From F1-120-MAGs238 sp964484185 (GTDB taxonomy: Bacteria; Planctomycetota; Phycisphaerae; Phycisphaerales; UBA1924), in assembly GCA_964484185.1 (NCBI GenBank), contig CAZAEQ010000002.1, positions 124,001 to 188,000 on the forward strand: a stretch of DNA of 64,000 bases, written 5' to 3'. A program made the translations under genes and the position numbers. Position 1 is the first letter of the stretch, and each line of letters begins with the position of its first letter. Under the pieces are notes generated by a model, which saw only the letters and a list, made by a program, of their open reading frames with translations, ran no database searches and was not told where the DNA came from. Below are positions 9,040 through 18,262 of the stretch, piece after piece.

Positions 9040-9696
9040 ATGACTCGTGCCCACCCCCTTTCTCGTGTCGTTATCGCTGTTTCCCTCTTGGCCGCCCTCG
9101 CCGGCTGCCGTATGTTGGGGGTCTCCCCCGGTGGCGGCTCGCCGCGGCTCGAATCCGCCGAAGCTGGCACATATCTCGATTTCAGCCCCACCCAGGCCGC
9201 CTACATCAATAAAGATGAAAACGCCGCGGAGCTCTATTTCACCGATCTCGCACCCGGCGATCTCCTCGCTCAAGCCGATCTCAAAGGCACTTGGGGTCAG
9301 TTCATCCACATCCGCCATTTCCTGCAACCCAAAGCGGGCGAAACACCCATCGACCCCGAAGCAAACTCAATCATCATCCGCCACATTGTCATCGCCGACG
9401 GCCAGATCGGCCTCTACGGCGGCGGCGGTTTCATGTTCGATTCCGGCGACCCAGGTGACGACTCCTTCGGCGGCGCAATCCCCCGCGCAAGCATGAAGCC
9501 AGTCGCCCAAACCGCCGGCTTCGTCGATCGCATCGGTCTCGCCTATTTCAGCGGCTCATTCTCCGCCAGAAAAGATGCCGCAGAAGCAGAACGCCTGCGC
9601 AAAGGCCTCAACGTGCTGCTCGCAAAAATCCCGCGACCGATCGAGTCCGAACCCGCAAAGCCCGCCACCGATTCAAAGGACCTTCCGGAGAAATGA
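9040..9696 (+). CDS. Putative lipoprotein of unknown function
   Basis: The start at 9040 gives a short signal sequence with a lipobox (SLLAALAGC, Cys about residue 22), so the mature protein is probably lipidated. The remaining 190 residues form a compact beta-rich domain (FIHIRHFLQPKAGETPIDPE, IIIRHIVIADGQIGLYGGGG) without a family I recognise. There is no Shine-Dalgarno; TATCTT stands 7 bases before the ATG. The stop overlaps the start of the AMP nucleosidase gene by four bases (ATGA), so the two are translationally coupled. Confidence 0.8.
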   Translation: MTRAHPLSRVVIAVSLLAALAGCRMLGVSPGGGSPRLESAEAGTYLDFSPTQAAYINKDENAAELYFTDLAPGDLLAQADLKGTWGQFIHIRHFLQPKAGETPIDPEANSIIIRHIVIADGQIGLYGGGGFMFDSGDPGDDSFGGAIPRASMKPVAQTAGFVDRIGLAYFSGSFSARKDAAEAERLRKGLNVLLAKIPRPIESEPAKPATDSKDLPEK

Positions 9697-10478
9697 GTTC
9701 GCCGTCCATGAAGTCTAAAGAAGACATCGTCCGCGATTGGCTCCCGCGTTACACGGGACGACCGCTCGCCGACTTCGGCGAGTACATCCTCCTCACCAAC
9801 TTCATCAGCTACGTCGAATTCTTCGCCGAACGTTTCAACGTCCCCGTCGAAGGCCGCGATCACCCGATGCAGACTGCGACCGCGGAAAATATCACTATCT
9901 TGAATTTCGGCATGGGCTCAGCAATGGCCGCCACCACCATGGACCTGCTCCTGGCAATCGAGCCCAAAGCCGTTCTCTTCCTGGGCAAATGTGGCGGCCT
10001 GAAAAAAACCAAGCTCGGCGATTTCGTCCTCCCCATCGCCGCAATCCGCGGCGAAGGTACCAGCAACGAATACATGCCGCCCGAGGTCCCCTCGCTCCCC
10101 AGCTTCCGCCTCCAGCGCGCCGTCTCCGAATCCATCATCAAACACAAGTGTGACTATTTCACCGGCACGGTCTACACAACCAACCGCCGCGTGTGGGAAC
10201 ATGATGAAGGATTCAAAGACTACCTCCGCAAGATTCGCGCCATCGGCATCGACATGGAAACCGCAACGATCTTCCTTGTCGGATTCGTAAACTCAATTCC
10301 CAAGGGCGCACTCCTTCTCGTCAGCGACAACCCGATGACTCCCGAAGGAATTAAAACGTCAACCAGCGACCGCGATGTGACCGAGCGTTTCATGGAAAAG
10401 CACATCGCAATCGGTATTGATTCTCTTGTCGAACTGCGCGACTCTGGCGAGTCCGTCAAACACATGCGCTTCGAGTAA
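9693..10478 (+). CDS. amn: AMP nucleosidase (short form)
   Basis: A purine nucleoside phosphorylase-fold enzyme that hydrolyses AMP to adenine and ribose 5-phosphate. The 261 residues match the short bacterial form, which lacks the extra N-terminal domain of the enterobacterial enzyme. Visible motifs are the NFGMGSAMAATTMDLLL segment, VLFLGKCGGLKKTKLGDFVL, and IGIDMETATIF near residue 185, the conserved Met-Glu that binds ribose. It overlaps the lipoprotein gene by four bases. Substrate assignment to AMP rather than another nucleoside is by resemblance to short AMP nucleosidases. The downstream gene is convergent, with only 3 bases between stops. Confidence 0.85.
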   Translation: MSSPSMKSKEDIVRDWLPRYTGRPLADFGEYILLTNFISYVEFFAERFNVPVEGRDHPMQTATAENITILNFGMGSAMAATTMDLLLAIEPKAVLFLGKCGGLKKTKLGDFVLPIAAIRGEGTSNEYMPPEVPSLPSFRLQRAVSESIIKHKCDYFTGTVYTTNRRVWEHDEGFKDYLRKIRAIGIDMETATIFLVGFVNSIPKGALLLVSDNPMTPEGIKTSTSDRDVTERFMEKHIAIGIDSLVELRDSGESVKHMRFE

Positions 10479-10481
10479 TCG

Positions 10482-11369
10482 CTACTTCAGCTCCGGATAC
10501 TTCCGCTGTGAAATCTCAATCTTCTCCGGCCCCTTCGCTCCTGGACGTTTGAACACCAGCAGCCCATCATAACTGTAACTCTCAGGCAGATCAGCTTCAG
10601 CAACCAGCACAAACTTCCGCCGCAAAAGCTCACGCTTGCACCACCCATGCAGGTGCATCGAATGTGTCGATAGAAAAACCCACGACACCTTTCCGCTCTT
10701 CAGCGTCTCATCTGCTCCAAGCAGCATCTTCGCCTCTGCGCCCTGTGCATCGCAATGCAGAACATCGATATGCTCAATCTTCTGTTCTTTCACCAACTCA
10801 TCAATCACAATTTCGTGTGCCCCTGCCTGCCGATGCCGCTCACTCAATTTCCCCACCCACCCGTGCAAACACAATGCTCGCCCTTCATCCACACCATTCT
10901 GACGCAACGTTTCCTTGCCAACTTCCAGGTTCGCAGCATCTGGCTCCACCAGAATCGCTCGTCCATTCGCCACGCTCTTAAGAAACCACGTCGAGTAAAA
11001 CGCCCAGTACGCGCCAAGCTCCACAATCAATCCACCCGCGCGAATCGTTGGCAGCACTTCCTGAAAAACTCGCTCTTCCTGCGGCTCATGCACGCCACGA
11101 TTCTTTTCGATCAAGTCCGTGTATTCCGCGCCGTAATACCCATCCTTCCGCACCCTGATCCCATTGTGCATCACCTGATATTCGCCCTCAACAGCCCCCG
11201 CATTTGCACACCGGGGAATCTTCGCATTGTCCGCAGATGCAACCGCAAGCTTCGTCCGCTCCGCCCAATTCACGGGAAATTCAAACTCCCGCGGCGACAC
11301 GCCCAGCGGCGACCTGGTCATCCCATACTTCGTATCAAGCTCAAGTTTCCGAAGCAGCGACATCGCCAT
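10482..11369 (-). CDS. FkbM-like SAM-dependent methyltransferase
   Basis: A putative class I methyltransferase. The SAM-binding loop is IVELGAYWAFYSTWFL (about residues 115-130), followed by ILVEPDAANLEVGKETL and HIDVLHCDAQGAEAKML, which match the order of motifs in FkbM-type enzymes. The C-terminal THSMHLHGWCKRELL is typical of the fold. ATGs at 11369 and 11363 are candidate starts; an in-frame TTG at 11399 would add ten residues but lacks support. The substrate cannot be told from the sequence. It is convergent with the AMP nucleosidase gene. Confidence 0.75.
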   Translation of the reverse strand: MAMSLLRKLELDTKYGMTRSPLGVSPREFEFPVNWAERTKLAVASADNAKIPRCANAGAVEGEYQVMHNGIRVRKDGYYGAEYTDLIEKNRGVHEPQEERVFQEVLPTIRAGGLIVELGAYWAFYSTWFLKSVANGRAILVEPDAANLEVGKETLRQNGVDEGRALCLHGWVGKLSERHRQAGAHEIVIDELVKEQKIEHIDVLHCDAQGAEAKMLLGADETLKSGKVSWVFLSTHSMHLHGWCKRELLRRKFVLVAEADLPESYSYDGLLVFKRPGAKGPEKIEISQRKYPELK

Positions 11370-11428
11370 GTATTCACCCGGGAAATGATAACCACGCAAC
11401 TCATTCTACTCGATGCCCAGCCAGTTCG

Positions 11429-12064
11429 CTATCGCAGTTTCTCCAGCCGCGCTTCCAACTTCGCCTTCACGCTTGGCCACTCATCATCCAAAATACTGAA
11501 GTACACATGATCCCGCACCTCCGCCTGCGGCCGATCAAACGTCGGTGGAGCAATCCGCGACTTCCGCAGAACTCCCTCCTTCACCGCCCCCAGCTTCGCA
11601 ATCGCCGCCTGACTATGCAAATTCGTCCCGCCCGTAGTAATCGCAACCCGCACCGCCGGCGGCGACAAACCCTCAAAAGCATGCCGCAGCATCAAGTACT
11701 TCGCCTCCGGATTCACCCGCGTCCCGTGATACGCGCGCCCAAACCAAGTGCGCCCAATTTCGACGCCGCGATGCTCCGGCTTGATCTCCATAAACGTCGT
11801 CCGCCCAATCGCCTTGCCACTCTCAACCAATACCACCGCAAGCGCCACCACACCCGCAATCGCCTTCACCTTCGCCATCTCTTCTTCAAACCCCCGCACA
11901 CTCCACTCCGTCGGCGTCTGCATCGTGTGCCGAAACAATTCCTTATCCGCCGCGGCGAAAAGTTCCGCAGCATGTCGCGCCTCCAGCGGCTCCAGCCGAA
12001 TAGTGCGAACAAGTCCCGGGCACTCAAGAGTTGTTGGAACCAGCCAGGTATCTAAAGTTGTCAT
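11429..12064 (-). CDS. GNAT-family N-acetyltransferase
   Basis: An acetyl-CoA dependent acetyltransferase of the RimJ/RimL-like type. The order TIRLEPLEARHAAELF, GRTTFMEIKPEHRGVEIG, WFGRAYHGTRVNPEAKYLML and GGTNLHSQAAIAKLGAVKEG corresponds to GNAT motifs A and B. The YHGTRVNPEAK stretch is the usual pyrophosphate-binding region. The start at 12064 (MTTLDTWLVP) has no ribosome site but carries TATCCT five bases upstream. The acetylated substrate is unknown. Confidence 0.85.
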   Translation of the reverse strand: MTTLDTWLVPTTLECPGLVRTIRLEPLEARHAAELFAAADKELFRHTMQTPTEWSVRGFEEEMAKVKAIAGVVALAVVLVESGKAIGRTTFMEIKPEHRGVEIGRTWFGRAYHGTRVNPEAKYLMLRHAFEGLSPPAVRVAITTGGTNLHSQAAIAKLGAVKEGVLRKSRIAPPTFDRPQAEVRDHVYFSILDDEWPSVKAKLEARLEKLR

Positions 12065-12090
12065 ACAAAAGGATAGCGATCGCATAACGT

Positions 12091-12297
12091 GGCACCGGCT
12101 CATAGCCGGTGTCCCCGCTCCCACTTTCACACAAAACCACCCTTCGACAAGCAACCTCAAAGCACCTCAATCCCAACCGCGACCCACCTCGCCACTCGAA
12201 GCACGCACAACGCGCCCACCTCCTCGCCCAAGTCGCAAGCCCCACCGACCCGCGCGCTGATGCCCTTCGCGTGAGCGAACGGGTGCTGACACCCGCT
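12091..12297. repeat. Intergenic repeat mosaic, copy 1
   Basis: The 315 bases between 12065 and 12379 hold no gene. They begin with the perfect hairpin CACCGGCT-cat-AGCCGGTG (12093-12111). Next comes unit A (TTCGACAAGCAACCTCAAAG, from about 12148), then unit B (GCGCCCACCTCCTCGCCCAA, from about 12210), which ends in a CGGGTG-ctga-CACCCG hairpin (12280-12295). Units A and B recur at 13660-13905 with substitutions and in a different order, so this is a dispersed repeat family and not coding sequence. Confidence 0.75.
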
Positions 12298-12379
12298 CGA
12301 CCTCCCATGTGAAAGTACTTCGAGTTCCTATCTCGCAACTGCTTCGGCAAAGGCCCGCTCGCATCGCCGCTTCTAACGC

Positions 12380-13576
12380 TCACTCCGACAACTTGCCCCT
12401 GCGACGCGCCATCTCCATAAGTGTCGCGCAAGCCTTCTCCTGAAGATTCGGTTCTGCGCGAATCACGAACATGTTCCCCATACTCCAATAGACGGGATAA
12501 GTAACTCGCGGGTACTGCTCGCATTCATACACTTCCTCAGTCTCCAAAAATCCAGAAAGTTCCCTGTAGAGATCATCTGATTGCACGCCCGTTAATCCCG
12601 GTTGCCAGTAGAACACACGCACCACATCCCCGTCGACGACTGTTCCTGAAGAAAACCAGAGGTGGGTCTCAAAACAATTGATGTTTCGAAGTGACTCGAG
12701 TTCTTTTGTGAGTGCGGACATATACGGGAGTGGCGCGGGATCCCCGCAGCGAATCAACTCGCCGGATGCAAGATTCAAGTCATAGTGCGACTCAGATTCG
12801 GTCGCATGTTGAACGACATCTCGATAGAGTTCCAGAACCTCAAGGTAGCTTTCAAACTGCTGCCGCCGATTCCACTTTTGAAGTGTCCAGTCTTTCTTGG
12901 TGGAGGGATAGGTCGCCAGATAAGGACGAGTACTGTTTATTGGCGATTGGCCGCCCTTTCCCCAATCTGGAACCTTTTCTGCACGCCAGTTTTCATCTGG
13001 TATGAGTTCTCCAATGTTCGTCCGAGTTTCAACAAGTTTCCTTCCATCTTCCGCTGCACGCTGCTGCCAGGTGAATACCGACACGCGATGGCACATTTCG
13101 TGGACATACTCATCGATCCCCGATATTTCGCCGCCGTAATAGGCTGTCTCCAACGCGTAATTGACAGACCGATGCACGCTCCACGCGTCAGCAGGATCCA
13201 GTTCACCGAGCGCAGTGGTTGCAACTAGAAGCGCCCACGTCGGCACCCATTCAAACCGCCCACTTCGAATCTCTGGCATCCTGCTCACGACCCACGACGC
13301 ACTGAACATCAGCATACAAAGAGACGCCACTCCCCACCGCCGCCGCACACCTCGCAAAACCTTCTCACTCTTCGCCTTCTTCCCACACTCCGGACAAACC
13401 AATGTCGTCAACCCACTCATATCAAAAAAACACTTCCGACACCGCCGCAGCGTTCCAGCTTTCCTCAACTTCCGCGTCTTCCACCAATCGCTGCCGACCG
13501 CCCAAACCACACCACACGACGCGACCACCGCCATCGCAACCCCGCCCCACCACCACATTGCCGCACTACTGATCAT
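12380..13576 (-). CDS. Membrane protein with N-terminal zinc ribbon
   Basis: No known family recognised. With the ATG at 13576 (after GCGAGGGG) the protein has an N-terminal membrane helix (WWWGGVAMAVVASCGVVWAV). A four-cysteine ribbon follows, CRKC...CPEC (Cys 46, 49, 61, 64), in a motif often seen in Phycisphaerae membrane proteins. A second hydrophobic segment (about residues 80-95) precedes a soluble region of 270 residues. A TTG at 13606 would add ten residues. The large C-terminal part is Trp- and Tyr-rich and has no visible motif. It sits between two copies of the intergenic repeat mosaic. Confidence 0.7.
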   Translation of the reverse strand: MISSAAMWWWGGVAMAVVASCGVVWAVGSDWWKTRKLRKAGTLRRCRKCFFDMSGLTTLVCPECGKKAKSEKVLRGVRRRWGVASLCMLMFSASWVVSRMPEIRSGRFEWVPTWALLVATTALGELDPADAWSVHRSVNYALETAYYGGEISGIDEYVHEMCHRVSVFTWQQRAAEDGRKLVETRTNIGELIPDENWRAEKVPDWGKGGQSPINSTRPYLATYPSTKKDWTLQKWNRRQQFESYLEVLELYRDVVQHATESESHYDLNLASGELIRCGDPAPLPYMSALTKELESLRNINCFETHLWFSSGTVVDGDVVRVFYWQPGLTGVQSDDLYRELSGFLETEEVYECEQYPRVTYPVYWSMGNMFVIRAEPNLQEKACATLMEMARRRGKLSE

Positions 13577-13659
13577 GACCCCTCGCGCGTTCTTCTCATA
13601 ACCCAAGACGCGTCATAGAACCGCAAGTTCCAACCAACCCATTCCAATCTCAACCCGCA

Positions 13660-13905
13660 CGCCCAACCACCGCTCGACAAGCGACTTCAAAACACTCCAA
13701 TCCCAGTCGCGCGCGCCCACAACTTCAATCGGTTGCACGCAATGCATCGTTTGCACACAAAGCGCCCACCTCCTCGCCCAAGTCGCAAGTCTCACCAACC
13801 CACGCGCTAGTGCCCTTCGCGTAAGCGAATGGGTACTGACCACCGCTCGACAAGCAATCTCAAAGCACCCCGATCCCAACCGCGTACCCACCTCGGCCGC
13901 CCTGG
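13660..13905. repeat. Intergenic repeat mosaic, copy 2
   Basis: The interval 13607-13955 has no gene. It contains unit A twice (CGCTCGACAAGCGACTTCAA near 13671; CGCTCGACAAGCAATCTCAA near 13848) with unit B between them (GCGCCCACCTCCTCGCCCAA near 13762). Both units occur once in 12091-12297. Differences are scattered single substitutions, as expected of old copies of one family. Confidence 0.75.
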
Positions 13906-13955
13906 GCGAGGACCTCCATCGCAATCACGATTCTGATCATGCCACCGTCATCAAT

Positions 13956-14741
13956 TCATGCACGCGTCAGCTCGGCCCACGCAAGATATCCCACCGAAGC
14001 AGCTACACACGCCGCGCCCCAACCAACCCAAATCCACCGTACACGCTTGGCACCGAATTCGGCGTTCCAAGGTTCCTTCCACACACATCCACATTCACTG
14101 CATCGTGTCCCAGCGCTTCTCCAGCTCCTCATTTCGTGATCGCAGCAAGCGCAGACCAGATGTCTGCCGCTCCTGCCGAAAATCCCAAGTCCGATCAAGC
14201 TGATTCCGGCAAACCATCCAGCGATCGCAGACATGTGCAGCACCATGTTCCGGTCATCCTTCGCCGCCAGCGAAACCACGACCAGTAAACCAATGCAACA
14301 CGCACCAAGAATCCACCCGCGCTTTCTTTTGATGCAGTACATGAAAGCTCGCTTTTTCCTCTCCGCACTCAGTGATTCTTTACTCACCCTGGCCGCGAAT
14401 TTCCTGTCCTTTCGAACCACTATGGGCAAGACCCAACTCAATAATGAAACAAATACAACGGTGCCTCCCATCACCATCCACACCGGTATGAGCTGGTCAA
14501 ATCCGGAATCCGGCGGCGTAAATCCCGCGGGCACGAGTCGCTTTATTTGACGGTCGTGCAAGGCCGTTTGAAAAATAAAGAGCCCGAAAAACCCCGCTAA
14601 GCCAAATGCAAAGGAGATGCCCGCAATTCGCATCGCGTCCACGATTCTTGCATTTCGCAGCTGCGCACACCGTACTGCCCGCTCGCTCGCTGGCGTCCGC
14701 ATCTGGGACGTTCCAAAAATATTGGGTGGCCAACTCGACAT
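13956..14741 (-). CDS. Multi-pass membrane protein with C-terminal zinc ribbon
   Basis: Function not recognised. The start at 14741 follows AGTAGGGGACCGCAGGA. Residues 8-27 (IFGTSQMRTPASERAVRCAQ) closely match the N-terminus of the upstream ankyrin protein. A hydrophobic segment follows (IAGISFAFGLAGFFGLFIF, about 38-56), then a helix pair (VWMVMGGTVVFVSLLSWVLPIVV, and LGACCIGLLVVVSLA), a further segment and a ribbon CACC...CSEC near the C-terminus, with a last helix (WVGWGAACVAASVGYLAWAE). It lies 12 bases after the ankyrin gene and is probably co-transcribed with it. Confidence 0.7.
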   Translation of the reverse strand: MSSWPPNIFGTSQMRTPASERAVRCAQLRNARIVDAMRIAGISFAFGLAGFFGLFIFQTALHDRQIKRLVPAGFTPPDSGFDQLIPVWMVMGGTVVFVSLLSWVLPIVVRKDRKFAARVSKESLSAERKKRAFMYCIKRKRGWILGACCIGLLVVVSLAAKDDRNMVLHMSAIAGWFAGISLIGLGIFGRSGRHLVCACCDHEMRSWRSAGTRCSECGCVWKEPWNAEFGAKRVRWIWVGWGAACVAASVGYLAWAELTRA

Positions 14742-14753
14742 TCCTGCGGTCCC

Positions 14754-17471
14754 CTACTTCCCCGCCTCTTCAATCAACTTCAAAATCTCTTTCGAATCGC
14801 CAATGTCTCCAGAATCAACCATCTTTTTTGCCAGTTCAACGTGACTCTTCGCTTTTCCCGCCACACCGTCCGTATCACATGCACCAGGTTTCTCTCCGAC
14901 CTCCAGCAGCATTTTTACATCTGCGAGTCGCCGAGATTGAATCGCCGCACTCAGCGCGTCATATCGCCGCCCCGGTTCACTTACCTTGAACAATGCGCCC
15001 CGTTTCCGAACGGCGCGAAGCAAATCGACATCACCGGTGCGCAGAGCCTCAGACACAACCGTCGGTCCATTTGCGCGCGCAGTCAATTTAATATTTGCGC
15101 CGCGCTCAATAAGCAGATCAAGCATCTCTGATGTCCATTTCGGGCTCATGGCAGCGATAATTGGTGTGCGTCCATATGCGTCACCGCCATTAACATCGAA
15201 CCCGCGATCCAAAAACATTTTCACCAGTTCGATGGAACCGGAGCTTGCTGCGGCACACAACACAGTAGTTCCACCAATTAGACTTTTGCCAGTCGGAACG
15301 ACGCCATTCGCAAGCAACTTGTCCACTAGCGCTTTATTCCCAGCACTACACGCACACACCAATGCACTCTCACCAGCCGTAACTCCGTTTGCATCCTCAA
15401 TCGTTTCAAGATAGCCTTGTTGTATCGCAAGGTCGGTGACTTGCTCAAAAATTCTCTGATCCGTAGAGTTCGTGGCCCAAAACATAGCAGATTTGTTCAT
15501 AATGTCACCATCGGAACGGCCGGGGGCTATTCGCGCGCCAACATCCCAGAACATCTGGATATTCGCGGCGGACTTGTTCCGTACCGCCGACGCGAGTCCT
15601 GCATTCAAGGCTGCCTGAATATCCTCGGCTGAAAGGCTCGCAGCCTTGCAAACCTCGAGCACAGATTTCAACAATTGCTCATCACCGCTTCTTCCAATTC
15701 CCTCCAGAATTTGACGAGCTTCTGCCTTCGTTGGCCGCAATCCCGCCGCGAAACAATCCTTCGAGTAATCCGCATTTCCTGAAGTGAGGCTCGACAGCAG
15801 GACCTTCCTGCGAGATTCTTCGCCGAGAAGCGGAATCGCTCCGGCCTTTACGAAAATTGAGGCCAGATCAAATCGCTTGTGCTTGATCGCTGCAATCAAC
15901 GCCGAGGGGCTCTCTTCGCTTCCATCGCCTAACTGCAGGCCCGCCTCCAGGAATCCCTTGATCATCACTTCATCTGAATGTGGAGATGAACTCGCCCAGA
16001 TCAATGCACTGTTCCCCCATTTATCTTTGTGCTTCACGCCAGACTTTCGCATTTCTTCGGTAACTCTGGCCTGATCACCCATGTAGGCGGCAGCCAGAAG
16101 TTCATTAAACCCGCCTTGTGTTGCGATTTCGTATTTCGGACCATGATCCAGCACTTCATGCGCGTACGTTTCAACCACCTCAGCAGTCTCAATCCCCATC
16201 AACCACAAATGCATAAGCAGTGAGTCCTCGAATTGATTCATGTGAATCAATTGAGCCCCAGCCGCCAAAGCCTCGCTCCGGTATCGCGGTGCGCCACCCC
16301 AGTCGTAAGAATCTCCGAGCGCCCAATCGATTTTGGTTTGGTCATTCGCACTCTTCGCCAATTTCATGTATCTCTGAAAGAGACGAAAATGGCGTTCTTG
16401 CACCTCTGGCTTATTCAGTGCGAACTCTTCTCGTCCAACAACCCTTGCTCCCGCGTCGACCAGAATCTCTGAGAGCTCCTCGCGATCCGAATCTTGGACC
16501 GTTCGCAGCATCTCGTACAGCTTTTGATCTGAAAAGCGACGATTTGCAATAATCTCTCGCAGCGCGTCGGGACTCATCGTTTCAATTTTCTTCATCAGCA
16601 CATCATCTAGTTCAACATTCTCAGCATGCAGTCTGACCGGGACGCGCTCAATCTTGCTGGCAATAACGAGACGTCCCGTCTTGGGGACCTGCCCTTCAGT
16701 CTTATATGTATGAAAGAGCTGATCACCCTCTGCAAACGAACCGCTTTCTTTTCCGTCCGCATCAAAAGTCTCGATGCCGACAAGAAACCGCCCGCTCCTG
16801 TCATCTCTCTCATCTATGACATTAACTGTGCAGCTGCACGAAACGCTCTTCCTCTTGAAGTGATAGTGCACGGTCGCACCCTTCGCTATTTCAACAGTGC
16901 CGGCTTCATTCGTCAGTTCGCCGAGATTGATGTACTCAAGATCGGCCGCAAACGTAATTTCTGCGGCGGCTTCCACAACGCCAAGCACCTCAACTTTGTC
17001 ACTCTTTATCCGTTTGTTCATCCTCGGGAAAATTCCGCGACCTGGTCCACACCATACCGCTCGCTCCTTGAAACCTCTGTTGTAGTTGTCTTCGGGAGCC
17101 GGATCATAAAGTGAATGGCCTTCAGCATCAGTCAGTTTTGTAATCCAAGGCCTGACCGAAACATGAAACCATCGCTTTGCGGGAGGCTGCAGAGAAATCC
17201 CAAATTCGAGTACTGCCGAATCGCCTCCGTATGAAACCTCATGAAGCGCGAGATGCAACGATTCTTCAACTGGCAAGGCGACGATTTTCGCGGGATTGTC
17301 GTCGCCAGCGTGTGCCGGTGCCGCAAGACCAGCGCAAATTGCAACAAAGAGTTGGCACACCATTGAGAGCCGCAGTCTGCCTCCGCCGGCTCGCGCGCAC
17401 CGAATCGCCCGCTCGTTCGCCGGCGTCCGGGTCTGCGACTTTCCAAACAAATTTCGATCTAGTATCGACAT
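14754..17471 (-). CDS. Exported ankyrin-repeat protein
   Basis: A 905-residue protein. Residues 1-35 contain the shared motif LFGKSQTRTPANERAIRCAR. The hydrophobic core of a signal peptide (MVCQLFVAICAGLAAPAHA) follows, with cleavage expected after AHA, so the body should be periplasmic. Residues 60-280 look beta-rich and unassigned. From about residue 450 to the end ankyrin-type repeats are visible, such as NSALIWASSSPHSDEVMIK, GGTTVLCAAASSGSIELVKM and GRTPIIAAMSPKWTSEMLDL. It begins 11 bases after the nucleotidyltransferase gene and ends 12 bases before the next membrane protein gene. Ankyrins suggest a protein-binding role; no enzyme motif was seen. Confidence 0.8.
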   Translation of the reverse strand: MSILDRNLFGKSQTRTPANERAIRCARAGGGRLRLSMVCQLFVAICAGLAAPAHAGDDNPAKIVALPVEESLHLALHEVSYGGDSAVLEFGISLQPPAKRWFHVSVRPWITKLTDAEGHSLYDPAPEDNYNRGFKERAVWCGPGRGIFPRMNKRIKSDKVEVLGVVEAAAEITFAADLEYINLGELTNEAGTVEIAKGATVHYHFKRKSVSCSCTVNVIDERDDRSGRFLVGIETFDADGKESGSFAEGDQLFHTYKTEGQVPKTGRLVIASKIERVPVRLHAENVELDDVLMKKIETMSPDALREIIANRRFSDQKLYEMLRTVQDSDREELSEILVDAGARVVGREEFALNKPEVQERHFRLFQRYMKLAKSANDQTKIDWALGDSYDWGGAPRYRSEALAAGAQLIHMNQFEDSLLMHLWLMGIETAEVVETYAHEVLDHGPKYEIATQGGFNELLAAAYMGDQARVTEEMRKSGVKHKDKWGNSALIWASSSPHSDEVMIKGFLEAGLQLGDGSEESPSALIAAIKHKRFDLASIFVKAGAIPLLGEESRRKVLLSSLTSGNADYSKDCFAAGLRPTKAEARQILEGIGRSGDEQLLKSVLEVCKAASLSAEDIQAALNAGLASAVRNKSAANIQMFWDVGARIAPGRSDGDIMNKSAMFWATNSTDQRIFEQVTDLAIQQGYLETIEDANGVTAGESALVCACSAGNKALVDKLLANGVVPTGKSLIGGTTVLCAAASSGSIELVKMFLDRGFDVNGGDAYGRTPIIAAMSPKWTSEMLDLLIERGANIKLTARANGPTVVSEALRTGDVDLLRAVRKRGALFKVSEPGRRYDALSAAIQSRRLADVKMLLEVGEKPGACDTDGVAGKAKSHVELAKKMVDSGDIGDSKEILKLIEEAGK

Positions 17472-17482
17472 AGCTTACTGTA

Positions 17483-18262
17483 TCAGGTCTCTTCCCCCGC
17501 CCGACCCGGCTCCTCGATGAATAGTCTCGCCAACACACTCACCAGTGCATCCTTCGTCGCCCTCACCCCCATCGCCTTCAAGTCAATCGTCTCTCCCGCC
17601 ACCTCTTCAATAAACCGCCGAACATCCGCCTCAATCCGCGGCGTCACCACCGCCCGAAACTCCGGATCAACAATCGCCAGCAATCGAAACACATCATTCC
17701 TGTGCTTCCTGACATCGTGAGTATCGACCTGCGCGCCTGATGCAGCTCGCTCCCGCAGATCCAGCCACGCTCTCGCCTTAAGCGGAATCAAATGCTCCGG
17801 TCGAACAACCGGAACGCCGTTGACCAATCGCTTCCCTGCATGAATCCAGTTGTAATACTCCCCATCCAACAAGATCGCAGACAAACTCGACACTTCATCG
17901 TCCACAGGAATGGGAGTGAGCGTTCCGCCTGCCACCTCTCCGAGAGCATCTGGAACGCGCGAAAACAACTCAAGCATGAATGGGAAGTCCTTGTCCTTGG
18001 GTTTCTTGAATCGATAGAACTTCCTCTCGCCTGTCGCTGCCTCTTGAAACTCATATCCGCCCAGTTTCACAAACTCCCAGAACGCCCGCGCGAACGCCGC
18101 GTCGAGAGCTTCAATGCATAACACAATGTCCAGATCTTTCGTGGCGCGGAAATCTACACCAGCCTCCGCAAAAGCCAGGTCACACGCGCTTCCTCCGATC
18201 AACACATAGCGGTCCGCGAAGCCCGCAAAGTGCTCGCGAAATCGATCGAGTCCTTTTACCAC
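17483..18262 (-). CDS. Nucleotidyltransferase-like protein (AbiEii-type toxin candidate)
   Basis: A 259-residue protein with a minimal nucleotidyltransferase signature: GGSACDL (residues 23-29), then DFRATKDLDIVL with Asp43 and Asp45 as probable metal ligands. KFYRFKKPKDKDFPFMLELF and PEHLIPLKARAWLDLRER follow, the latter resembling the helical part of AbiEii-like enzymes. The GTG start at 18262 overlaps the stop of the upstream wHTH gene by seven bases. In AbiE systems the antitoxin gene precedes and overlaps the NTase toxin gene in the same way. Toxin activity is inference. A nucleotidyltransferase with another role is the alternative. Confidence 0.75.
   Translation of the reverse strand: MVKGLDRFREHFAGFADRYVLIGGSACDLAFAEAGVDFRATKDLDIVLCIEALDAAFARAFWEFVKLGGYEFQEAATGERKFYRFKKPKDKDFPFMLELFSRVPDALGEVAGGTLTPIPVDDEVSSLSAILLDGEYYNWIHAGKRLVNGVPVVRPEHLIPLKARAWLDLRERAASGAQVDTHDVRKHRNDVFRLLAIVDPEFRAVVTPRIEADVRRFIEEVAGETIDLKAMGVRATKDALVSVLARLFIEEPGRAGEET

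Noticed and set aside
12024..12524. 166-residue minus-strand frame across the repeat mosaic
   Set aside because: It is built mostly from repeat units A and B and overlaps two better genes.
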